A stretch of DNA of 5,974 bases from an uncultured Bacilli bacterium (lineage in GTDB: Bacteria > Bacillota_I > Bacilli_A > RF39 > UBA660). Under the pieces are notes generated by a model. It was given only the letters and a program-made list of their open reading frames with translations, did not search any database and was not told where the DNA came from. The DNA is taken from assembly GCA_944358275.1 (NCBI GenBank), contig CALVQZ010000112.1, positions 1-5,974 of the forward strand. Direction: 5' to 3'. Position 1 is the stretch's first letter. Each line of letters starts with the position of its first letter. The position numbers and the translations under genes were made by a program. Shown piece by piece: positions 1 through 5,974 of this stretch.

Positions 1-42
1 GATAAGCCTATTAAGTTTGGGGTAAGGGGCATTATGTCCTAA
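1..42 (+). CDS. Possible 3' end of a convergent plus-strand gene
   Basis: Frame 1 is open from the window edge and ends at a TAA at 40-42, giving a 13-residue tail that reads DKPIKFGVRGIMS. The other two plus frames hit stops within this stretch. Base composition differs sharply from the rest of the window: it is about 40% G+C and G-rich on the plus strand, whereas the minus-strand operon is far more AT-rich. That fits coding sequence on the plus strand ending against the operon. The tail is too short to assign a family, and I do not recognise it. It could also be non-coding or part of an RNA gene. Confidence 0.3.
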   Translation, partial: DKPIKFGVRGIMS

Positions 43-87
43 AAATATAAAAACCAGAAAAATCATTTTATTTGATTTATCTGGTTT
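41..87 (-). terminator. Rho-independent terminator of the operon
   Basis: A 15-base inverted repeat (51-65 against 73-87, one mismatch) encloses a 7-base loop. Read on the minus strand, the stem is followed directly by a T-rich run (TTATATTTTT, 50-41). It lies 48 bases past the stop codon of the last gene, so it probably ends the four-gene transcript. The stem is A/T-rich with one CCAG/CTGG block near its base. Read on the plus strand it is followed by a less T-rich sequence, so it might also weakly stop a convergent plus-strand gene. Confidence 0.75.
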
Positions 88-135
88 GATAAAATTAACA
101 TTTTTACCTCTTAAGTTAATAACATTGTAGAAATT

Positions 136-657
136 CTACTCTTTTCCATACTTTATTTCAACAATAAGTGCATATAATTCATATACAAATATTAGTAAAC
201 ATGGTACTAAAACTATAAATAAAAATCCTATTTGTGATTGTACAATTGACAAGAAAGTACCAACGCCACTATAAACTTTATATTCAACACCAGCAACATA
301 TTCCATATCGTACACACTACCATTTTCAAATGAAATAGCATCGTCATCTTCATACTTTACACCTATTTTACCATAGTCAATGCTCACACCATCATTACTA
401 ACAACATAAACAAAAACTGAATCACCTACATTTAATTTACTAAGTTTCTTTTTTTCAACTATTACAAGATCTCCCTTTTTATAACTTCCTGTAGATAAAT
501 CTTCTGAAATTAAAATAAATGCTTTATTATCTATTTCAGTAACACCATATCTATTTTTACTCCACATCATAATTGTCATACATATAATAAACGTAAAGAA
601 AACTACACCCAAAATTCCTGTTATAACACTTTTTAAACATTTTAAAACTTTACTCAT
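136..657 (-). CDS. SipW-like (S26B family) signal peptidase homologue with degenerate active site
   Basis: The product has 173 residues and a membrane topology typical of SipW/ER-type signal peptidases: an N-terminal membrane segment (about 11-31), an extracellular domain, and a C-terminal membrane segment (about 143-166). Family resemblance is clearest in KKGDLVIV (60-67) and in GVGTFLSIVQSQIGF (130-144) followed by a hydrophobic stretch and YEL, matching the usual G-K-hydrophobic-Q-x-x-x-G-F ending. The serine region reads SEDLSTGSYKKGD (51-63) where active members have SGSMxPxxxxGD, so the Ser-Met pair is missing. The usual T-H-R (or K-R) and G-D-A-N motifs are also not recognisable; the region reads DYGKIGVK then FENGSVYD (94-117). 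It may be an inactive homologue, or it may use another serine (S51, S55 or S58). The ATG at 657 is chosen because AGGAGG lies 4 bases upstream; the longer frame from a TTG at 702 lacks such a site. It is the last gene, 59 bases after its neighbour. It is presumably meant to process or assemble the three exported proteins encoded upstream. Confidence 0.75.
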   Translation of the reverse strand: MSKVLKCLKSVITGILGVVFFTFIICMTIMMWSKNRYGVTEIDNKAFILISEDLSTGSYKKGDLVIVEKKKLSKLNVGDSVFVYVVSNDGVSIDYGKIGVKYEDDDAISFENGSVYDMEYVAGVEYKVYSGVGTFLSIVQSQIGFLFIVLVPCLLIFVYELYALIVEIKYGKE

Positions 658-661
658 ACTT

Positions 662-667
662 CCTCCT
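662..667 (-). promoter_or_regulatory. Ribosome binding site of the signal peptidase homologue
   Basis: A perfect AGGAGG sits 4 bases before the ATG at 657. It decides the start: the in-frame TTG at 702, 45 bases further upstream, has no comparable site and would add a tail in front of the membrane segment. Confidence 0.85.
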
Positions 668-716
668 ACTATAAAAATATCATATTTATTCAAACTTATC
701 AATAAAATTTACATAT

Positions 717-1601
717 TTAACCACATGAATCACTACTTGAAACATTAAATATACTTTTATCATAATTACTGTTAAAGTCAGTCCTATAAAAAATAATATT
801 TTTGCTGCTTTTTGAATCTATACTAATGGTAAATCCATTAACATTCGCATAAGCATCTTTTTCAACATTTACAAATTCACTAGATGTAGTATCCATTCTT
901 ACCTTTGTTGAATCAAATGTAACTCTCAAACACTTATTAGTAGATAGTCCATTATATATGCTAAGTCTATCATACTTTGAATAATTGTTATACTCTAATA
1001 TAACATCTTCTATAATATTTTCATTTTTATGCAATATAAAGCTTCCACTTATAACCTTTTTATAAGGACTAGTTGTTGTAGCAGTAATTTCTACTTCTAT
1101 ATCACTTACTTCTGTATCAGATACTATATTAAAATATAATTCTTTATTTGCAACTTGATTCTTCCACTTATAGCCATTTATTTCACATTGTTCTTTAGTA
1201 TATGTAGAAACATCTGTATTATCTTTTTCATTTACACAACTAGAAAAACTACTAAGTACACCATTTATAGTAGATAACCCCGTATCATTTAGGTTGCAAG
1301 TTACTCCTTCTATATTAGTATTACAAGATACTTGATAAGAAATATCATAAGAAGTTACAACTTCATTATTTAAACTATTTTTTAAATTAAAATAAACACT
1401 ACTTCCATTCCATAAATTATCTACATTCTTAAGTCCATTTTCACTCAAATAATCACTACTTATATAAAATCCTTTTGACTTAAGATAATAATTTTGAGTA
1501 CTATTATAAACATATTTAGCATACGAAGGACCATACATAGAAAGAAAGAAAATTAGAACAATTAAAACTATAATAATTATATATTTCTTACGTTTTTTCA
1601 T
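717..1601 (-). CDS. Exported six-cysteine surface protein, SipW-substrate style
   Basis: The product has 294 residues and no assigned function. A basic N-terminus (MKKRKKY) and a hydrophobic segment (about 8-23) lead into GPSYAKYVYNS (24-34), then YYLKSKGFYISSDYL (38-52). This signal-proximal region resembles surface proteins found beside SipW-type peptidases in low-GC Firmicutes (recognised from memory). The rest looks beta-rich, with six cysteines at about 93, 102, 122, 139, 224 and 293; the first four could form two short disulfide loops (93-102, 122-139). There is no second membrane segment and no LPxTG motif. If the signal is cleaved after the Ala in SYA the mature protein is released or assembled; otherwise it stays membrane-anchored. 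The ATG at 1601 is chosen for its AGGAGG 4 bases upstream; the upstream in-frame TTG at 1631 lies inside the previous gene with no site. Only 8 bases separate it from the preceding stop, suggesting translational coupling. A possible role is minor fibre subunit or accessory protein. Confidence 0.8.
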   Translation of the reverse strand: MKKRKKYIIIIVLIVLIFFLSMYGPSYAKYVYNSTQNYYLKSKGFYISSDYLSENGLKNVDNLWNGSSVYFNLKNSLNNEVVTSYDISYQVSCNTNIEGVTCNLNDTGLSTINGVLSSFSSCVNEKDNTDVSTYTKEQCEINGYKWKNQVANKELYFNIVSDTEVSDIEVEITATTTSPYKKVISGSFILHKNENIIEDVILEYNNYSKYDRLSIYNGLSTNKCLRVTFDSTKVRMDTTSSEFVNVEKDAYANVNGFTISIDSKSSKNIIFYRTDFNSNYDKSIFNVSSSDSCG

Positions 1602-1605
1602 AAGT

Positions 1606-1611
1606 CCTCCT
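1606..1611 (-). promoter_or_regulatory. Ribosome binding site overlapping the upstream stop codon
   Basis: AGGAGG lies 4 bases before the ATG at 1601. It overlaps the TAG stop of the preceding gene (1612-1610), so ribosomes finishing that gene pause over the site. This layout fits translational coupling and fixes the start at 1601. Confidence 0.85.
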
Positions 1612-2155
1612 AATTTTGTATTTTTTGCCAACTATTTATTTCTACATTTATATAATCAACTAAATCGGCATATAAAACATCATCATATCCATCTTCATAA
1701 TTAACTATCAATTTATAATTATCAGTTTTTGAACTATCGTGTCCTAAAGTAATAATTTCACTATTACATATTAGTTTATTCTCATCATTTCTACTAAACG
1801 AAGTCTCATTACAATCAATTACAATATTATTTTCATAATCATATAATTTTATTGAAAGAGGTGCAAAATGATAAGTTTCTATACTCAATTGATACTCAAC
1901 TGTAACATCACTTACTAAAGTATCATTATTGTTTGCTATAGAAAATTCATACTCTATTTTATCTTCTGGAGTCAAATCAACAAGAGGAATTTCTAATCTT
2001 TCTATTCCTTTTGATTCAAAAATAAATTTTGCTATGTTACTATCAGAATTTGTAAGTTTAGTATCAGAATGGAAAACTGAATATGTTATTCCCATACTGA
2101 AAACTATAAATAGCATAACATACAAAGCTATAAATATTTTATATTTTCTATTCAA
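1610..2155 (-). CDS. TasA/CalY (camelysin)-like small exported protein
   Basis: The product has 181 residues. The basic start MNRKYK and a hydrophobic segment (about 7-21) run into GITYSVFHSD (22-31), close to the SipW-cognate signal pattern G-T-Y-A-x-F-S-D. A mature domain follows with the feel of camelysin/TasA proteins: IPLVDLTPEDKIEYEFSIANN (56-76), where TPEDKIEYEFSIAN recalls the PG-D-x-x-x-Y-x-F-x-V-x-N pattern; then a VTVEYQLSIE strand and PLSIKLYD (99-106). Two cysteines (115, 130) could form one disulfide. Size is close to CalY and below TasA, so it is the best candidate for a repeating matrix or fibre subunit. The start is a TTG at 2155, supported by AGAGGTGAT 6 bases upstream; the next in-frame ATG (residue 14) would cut into the membrane segment. 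It follows the large protein by 15 bases in the same reading frame. Family assignment is from motif resemblance only. Confidence 0.75.
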   Translation of the reverse strand: MNRKYKIFIALYVMLFIVFSMGITYSVFHSDTKLTNSDSNIAKFIFESKGIERLEIPLVDLTPEDKIEYEFSIANNNDTLVSDVTVEYQLSIETYHFAPLSIKLYDYENNIVIDCNETSFSRNDENKLICNSEIITLGHDSSKTDNYKLIVNYEDGYDDVLYADLVDYINVEINSWQKIQN

Positions 2156-2161
2156 TTTTCC

Positions 2162-2170
2162 ATCACCTCT
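2162..2170 (-). promoter_or_regulatory. Ribosome binding site for a TTG start, with an embedded decoy ATG
   Basis: AGAGGTGAT starts immediately after the TAA of the large gene (2173-2171) and lies 6 bases before the TTG at 2155. Its last bases form an ATG (2163-2161) in another frame, which would encode only Met-Glu-Asn before a TGA overlapping the TTG. That ATG sits too close to the site to be its proper start, so the TTG is preferred. Confidence 0.75.
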
Positions 2171-5100
2171 TTACTTTACAATAAAATTCTTTTCAATAGT
2201 ACCTACCTTTTTATCACCATCATATAAGTCAAACACTATTTTATAACCATTATTTTCAAAATTACTTAAGATTAAGTTTAATTGAAAATTATTATATGTA
2301 CTTTCTTTTCCATCGTATACTACTGGATTATTAAGTGCATTATATTTAAAGTTATCGTAAACTTCTAAAGAATCAGATACATAATCTTGTAAATCTATTG
2401 CAGTATAACTTTGATCATATGCAGTTAATAAATCTTTTTTATATAATGAAACTTTTACACTAGGATTAGTTAATCCATATTGAATAATATCAAAAGATAA
2501 CATCTTAGTAGTTTGTGATTTACTTATAACTCTATCATCTTCATTTAAAAATACATCAAAACCATAATTAGTAACAGGCTTTTCACTAAGTATCGATAAA
2601 GGAATAGTAACTACTTTATCAGTTATATTATCACAAGAATATCCATTATATGATGTATATAAAGTTATTTTTAAGTAATAAGTTCCTACTTCAAGTGAAC
2701 TATTATCACTACTTGAAATAAGCGATAAAACGTTAGTTGAATCACTAATACCACTTTCAATATCTATATTTATTTCATTATTATCATTAAATACATACTT
2801 TTTATTTTTAAACTCAAACATAATATTTTTTAAATTATTATTAGTAATTACATTTGAAGATGAATCTACTATCTTTAAGTTTAAACCAAGTTTCATATCT
2901 TCATATCTTGTATCAAAAACAGTATTTTCATAAAGTCTTTTATAATAAATTCCACTATTTAATGATATATCAGTAGTTAAATCACTATTTATATTTATAC
3001 TTTCTCCACTATAATTGCTGCTTAAATATAAATTAGCAAGAGTATCAAATGTATCTATAGTTGAATAAATACTAAAACTATTTACTTTGTTCATAACACT
3101 ACTTCTTATGACTTCATCATTCTCATCAAATAATTCAAGATATACAAGAACATTCTCATAATCGATTACAAAATCAGTATTTAAAAAATCTAACATAATA
3201 GTAAAATCTTCCTTAGTAGAAGTATCAACCACATAATTTGATTCACTAAAGTATTGTTCATTGCCACCTATTTCTTTAAATAAACTAAATGGATATTCGC
3301 TTTTACAAATTCCAAGATTACAATTTTCATTGTAATTATATATATCATTACTTGTTGGAATATTATATTCATACACTTTATTTAAAATATTATCGAATAT
3401 CTTTATATTAGTTCCTTGTGGTAATAAAATATTAGATACAATCTTATGTGTATTATTACCAGTTATTGCATTACTTGAATTAAATGAATAATTTAACGTT
3501 ATTATTGACTTATTATTTATAAAATAAGTTGTAGTAGTATAATTATCTTTATTCTTTCCTATGATAATACTATCATTAACATACCCATTATAATTTATAT
3601 AATCAGTATTTATATAAGAAATATTATCGTTATTATCAGTTAATTTAAAGTAAACTATATACTTACCCATCTCACTTATTTTAAATGATTCACTATATAA
3701 AGTCCAATCTGTAATAGTATTTAATTCATCGATAGATAAAATACTATTACTAATATAATAACTAACCTCTTTCATACCAGATAAATTATCAGTAGCAGTT
3801 ACACTTACTTCTATTTCATTACCACTATATATGTTATCTAACGAGTCAAAGTATGTATTATATGTCTTATCTAACACGCTTACATCCCCTGTAGGCCCAT
3901 CATTATCTAAGGCTAGTAAATCTGTATTCATATAGTAAATATTATCATTATTATCTACTATTTTAGCATAAATAATATATTTACCACTTTCATTTATAGT
4001 AACAACATCAGTATAACTAATCCAATCTGTAATACTATCTACTTGAGTATAAGTTAATACATTATTAGATATATAATAATATTTTGAATCAACGATACTT
4101 AATTCATCTTCTTCTATACTAAAAGTGATATTTTTAACAAGATCTATTCTATCTAAATCATCACTAAAATTATTCCAAAAATAACTAGATACATGCACGC
4201 TTGCAATACTATTTGCATCATCTATATATAAAACAGGTAATTCATTATAACCATATACCCAAATATAATTACTATTATTAGATAAATTTGTCTTATCAGT
4301 AAATTCATTATAACCAATATTTTTCATAAATGTTTCATCATATAAATTTGTACTAAGTGTATATATAAATTTATCTTCAAAATTATTACCATAAGTATAG
4401 TAAGAATTAGTTGCATTTATCATACTATTAGACGAAGAATAAATAATATTATCAGTTTGTGATGCATCGATAACTCTATCAAGAGAAATAGTTGAATCAT
4501 ATACTTTACTTATTAAACCTCCAACATTTTGACCAGTAACTTCTCCATTGTTATATGACATAGAAATTATATTATTACTTCCACCATTTACTATTCCAAC
4601 TATTCCACCACTACTAACTGTACCATTTATATTACCTAGATTATAAGAATTAAATATAGTTGAATTAGTCATAACACTAGCTATAGAAGATGAAGAATAT
4701 CCATATACGTGACTCCTGTTTACAATCTTATCAAATGTACTATCAGTTAAAACATTAACAATACCTGCGCTTGATGCATATTCTCTTACAACCGTATATT
4801 TTAAATTTGTAAAGTTTACAGTTAAATCAGTTATATCACTTGTTAGAATAACAGGAATAGAAGTAACCATATTACTTCCTAGGTCTATATTAAATGAATT
4901 ATCGCTTAACAATACACCATTTACACTAATAGTTGTATTCTCACTCGTACTACTAAGTGAATATTCACCAGATAAACTACTTGAAATAATATTTCCAACT
5001 ACATTTTCATCTATAGATAAAGTATTTTCTCCAATGCCATAAGAAACATCAGATAATAGAATATCTTGTGTATTTTGTATATCAGTAGTCTTTCCAACTA

Positions 5101-5782
5101 CATAACCATTTATAACTACATCAGTAACACTACCACTAGTCACATTATTAGCTAAAATCGCACTGTTAACTCCACCATAAACTAAAGAATTATCTATGTA
5201 TAAATTCTTTACTACACCCTCAATATTATTAAATAAAGAAAGATTAGAAAGAGTATTACTAGTAATATATAAACCATATATAGTATGATAATCAAAATCT
5301 ATAATGCCATTAAAACTACTAATAGGAGCAAAATTATTTACCACACCTACTCTTTCATTTTCCATAAGTTCATCTTCATAATAATCGTTACTATATTCAT
5401 TTACATAATAGGTATTATTATCTAAAGTATAAGTAATTTTATTATCGCTATAAGAAAATAAACCACTATTTAATTTAATATTATTTGTTACTTTAAAATA
5501 AACACCACTATAATCAGTACTACTAGCCTGACTCGCAAAATATGCAAACTCACTTGCTGTAGATATTATATATGGGTCACTTTCTGTTCCTGTACCACTC
5601 TTATAAGCTTCTGCAACGCTTCCATCCCATACTAAAGATGGTTTTACTTCTACTCTATTATTATATCTAGCTAAAGAAGGTATGCCAAAAGATATAAATA
5701 ATACAAGTAAAATGAATAGTGAAAAAAATAACACTTTTTTCCTTAAAGACATTCTATTAAATAGTATCACAATCTTCTTCAT
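2171..5782 (-). CDS. Large surface protein: GLUG/beta-helix region plus Ig-like repeats
   Basis: The product has 1203 residues and is probably an adhesin or matrix component. A basic N-terminus and membrane segment (about 17-34) lead into IPSLARY (34-40), resembling the signal end of the six-cysteine protein. Residues 51-85 (VWDGSVAEAY, GTGTESDPYIIS, EFAYFA) are the classic opening of secreted beta-helix proteins of the GLUG type. Helix-like turns continue to about 520, with GLUG-like motifs near 379-424 (GGIVG, SYNNGEVTGQNVGGLIS) and a closing YIWVYGYNELPVLYI (506-520). Two Ig-like repeats follow (about 566-625 and 673-731), each with YYISN, TDW, GKYI, DNNDNI and NTD. Residues 733-1203 are beta-rich and I do not recognise them; they hold the protein's only cysteines (821, 826, 1050). 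The C-terminus ends in NFIVK with no LPxTG, membrane segment or cell-wall repeat, so attachment would be by the N-terminal segment or by co-assembly. The ATG at 5782 has AGGAAGG 6 bases upstream; an in-frame start at 5818 would fall inside the promoter. It is the first gene of the operon. Confidence 0.85.
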   Translation of the reverse strand: MKKIVILFNRMSLRKKVLFFSLFILLVLFISFGIPSLARYNNRVEVKPSLVWDGSVAEAYKSGTGTESDPYIISTASEFAYFASQASSTDYSGVYFKVTNNIKLNSGLFSYSDNKITYTLDNNTYYVNEYSNDYYEDELMENERVGVVNNFAPISSFNGIIDFDYHTIYGLYITSNTLSNLSLFNNIEGVVKNLYIDNSLVYGGVNSAILANNVTSGSVTDVVINGYVVGKTTDIQNTQDILLSDVSYGIGENTLSIDENVVGNIISSSLSGEYSLSSTSENTTISVNGVLLSDNSFNIDLGSNMVTSIPVILTSDITDLTVNFTNLKYTVVREYASSAGIVNVLTDSTFDKIVNRSHVYGYSSSSIASVMTNSTIFNSYNLGNINGTVSSGGIVGIVNGGSNNIISMSYNNGEVTGQNVGGLISKVYDSTISLDRVIDASQTDNIIYSSSNSMINATNSYYTYGNNFEDKFIYTLSTNLYDETFMKNIGYNEFTDKTNLSNNSNYIWVYGYNELPVLYIDDANSIASVHVSSYFWNNFSDDLDRIDLVKNITFSIEEDELSIVDSKYYYISNNVLTYTQVDSITDWISYTDVVTINESGKYIIYAKIVDNNDNIYYMNTDLLALDNDGPTGDVSVLDKTYNTYFDSLDNIYSGNEIEVSVTATDNLSGMKEVSYYISNSILSIDELNTITDWTLYSESFKISEMGKYIVYFKLTDNNDNISYINTDYINYNGYVNDSIIIGKNKDNYTTTTYFINNKSIITLNYSFNSSNAITGNNTHKIVSNILLPQGTNIKIFDNILNKVYEYNIPTSNDIYNYNENCNLGICKSEYPFSLFKEIGGNEQYFSESNYVVDTSTKEDFTIMLDFLNTDFVIDYENVLVYLELFDENDEVIRSSVMNKVNSFSIYSTIDTFDTLANLYLSSNYSGESININSDLTTDISLNSGIYYKRLYENTVFDTRYEDMKLGLNLKIVDSSSNVITNNNLKNIMFEFKNKKYVFNDNNEINIDIESGISDSTNVLSLISSSDNSSLEVGTYYLKITLYTSYNGYSCDNITDKVVTIPLSILSEKPVTNYGFDVFLNEDDRVISKSQTTKMLSFDIIQYGLTNPSVKVSLYKKDLLTAYDQSYTAIDLQDYVSDSLEVYDNFKYNALNNPVVYDGKESTYNNFQLNLILSNFENNGYKIVFDLYDGDKKVGTIEKNFIVK
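3590..4087 (-). repeat. Two tandem Ig-like repeats within the large surface protein
   Basis: Residues 566-625 and 673-731 are diverged copies about 107 residues apart. Shared landmarks in the same order are YYISN, a long polar loop, IT(D)DW with a following Y, a GKYI(I/V)Y strand, DNNDNI and Y(M/I)NTD. Segments before each copy (SIEEDE at 555-560 and VSVTATDNLSG at 659-669) probably form the first strands, so each unit is a full domain of roughly 100 residues. This repeat style is common in extracellular proteins of Firmicutes, where such domains act as stalks. Confidence 0.75.
4508..4663 (-). other. GLUG-like motifs of the beta-helix region
   Basis: Residues 374-425 of the large protein hold two consecutive GLUG-like turns. 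The first contains YNLGNINGTVSSGGIVG and the second SYNNGEVTGQNVGGLIS. The spacing and the G-x-(V/I)-x-G with following V/I-G-G-(I/L) fit the motif found in secreted bacterial adhesins. The rest of the 90-520 region is more diverged. Confidence 0.7.
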
Positions 5783-5786
5783 AGCA

Positions 5787-5795
5787 CACCTTCCT
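5787..5795 (-). promoter_or_regulatory. Ribosome binding site of the large surface protein gene
   Basis: AGGAAGGTG precedes the ATG at 5782, with 6 bases between the AGGAAGG core and the start. It supports 5782 over the in-frame start 36 bases upstream at 5818, which lies within the promoter. Confidence 0.8.
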
Positions 5796-5808
5796 ACAAT
5801 ATACATAT

Positions 5809-5837
5809 AGTATAACATAATTCGACATAAATTTCAC
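5809..5837 (-). promoter_or_regulatory. Housekeeping-type promoter with extended -10
   Basis: On the minus strand, GTGAAA (5837-5832, four of six matches to TTGACA) is followed by exactly 17 bases and TATACT (5814-5809, five of six matches to TATAAT). TG one base upstream of the -10 gives the extended form TGTTATACT. Transcription would begin near 5802, leaving a leader of about 20 bases that holds the ribosome binding site. No other convincing promoter was seen for the four genes, so this probably drives them all. The AT-richness of the region raises the chance of a false match, but spacing, TG and distance to the start agree. Confidence 0.6.
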
Positions 5838-5974
5838 TAAAAAAATAATTTAAGTTTAGGTATTTTAGAATTTTTTTACTAATTTTTGTACAAATTTATT
5901 AAAGTACAATAAAAATCATAAAAATTGTATTTAAATTATAAATTTTATTCACTATTAAAACTAACATAATTAAA
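5838..5974. other. AT-rich upstream region without a recognisable gene
   Basis: This stretch is dominated by A and T runs and has no open frame with a ribosome binding site. A 10-base palindrome TTTGTACAAA (5885-5894) and a short inverted repeat TACAAT/ATTGTA (5905-5910, 5924-5929) lie about 50-90 bases upstream of the -35. They could be operator sites, but short palindromes are expected by chance in such composition. The A/T runs could act as an upstream promoter element. Confidence 0.35.

Noticed and set aside
63..101. A 12-codon minus-strand open frame starting at an ATG at 101 with AGAGGT upstream
   Set aside because: It runs into the terminator stem, is very short, and its start context is easily produced by chance.
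674..702. TTGATA, 17 bases, TATTTT on the minus strand: a possible internal promoter for the peptidase homologue
   Set aside because: The start of transcription would fall on the ribosome binding site itself (about 667), and such matches are common by chance in this composition.
658..702. Longer start (TTG at 702) for the peptidase homologue
   Set aside because: The ATG at 657 has a perfect AGGAGG; the extra 15 codons include the ribosome binding site translated as Gly-Gly.
1602..1631. Longer start (TTG at 1631) for the six-cysteine protein
   Set aside because: It lies inside the preceding gene with no ribosome binding site, and the extension again reads through the AGGAGG of the ATG at 1601.
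1929..2246. A 105-codon plus-strand open frame
   Set aside because: It lies antisense across the end of the large gene and the start of the small one, has no supporting ribosome binding site that I could see, and its product shows no recognisable motif. It is a shadow of the minus-strand genes.
5783..5974. Riboswitch or CRISPR-like structure upstream of the operon
   Set aside because: The transcribed leader is only about 20 bases, and the rest shows A/T runs without a conserved fold or regularly spaced repeats.

Overview
The window is very AT-rich. It carries one compact operon of four genes on the minus strand, read from right to left, that encodes cell-surface or secreted proteins. Strong AGGAGG-type ribosome binding sites, A/T-ending codons, TGG for tryptophan and long uninterrupted frames under the standard code point to a low-GC Firmicute. 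An uncultured gut-type Bacilli, Erysipelotrichia or Clostridia lineage is an inference from protein style; no taxonomic marker is present.

Layout in order of transcription. (1) A promoter with an extended -10 (5809-5837). (2) A 1203-residue surface protein (5782-2171) with an N-terminal membrane segment, a GLUG-type beta-helix region, two tandem Ig-like repeats and a long unrecognised C-terminal half. (3) A 181-residue TasA/CalY (camelysin)-like small exported protein (2155-1610) that starts at TTG. (4) A 294-residue exported protein (1601-717) with six cysteines. (5) A 173-residue SipW-like (S26B) signal-peptidase homologue (657-136) whose catalytic motifs look degenerate. (6) A hairpin terminator at 41-87. 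The first 42 bases may be the tail of a convergent plus-strand gene.

The four genes sit close together. Gaps are 15, 8 and 59 bases, and each start has its own Shine-Dalgarno sequence. Three are exported proteins with the same kind of signal-anchor, ending in a G-x-x-(Y/L)-(A/S)-x-(Y/F)-like motif, and the fourth resembles the enzyme class that processes such signals. By analogy with Bacillus tapA-sipW-tasA, the locus may build a surface fibre or matrix: the small protein as repeating subunit, the six-cysteine protein as accessory or minor subunit, and the large protein as adhesin. That role is inferred from layout and weak family resemblance. The peptidase homologue lacks the expected Ser-Met signature, so it may be a pseudo-enzyme or chaperone, or have an altered mechanism.
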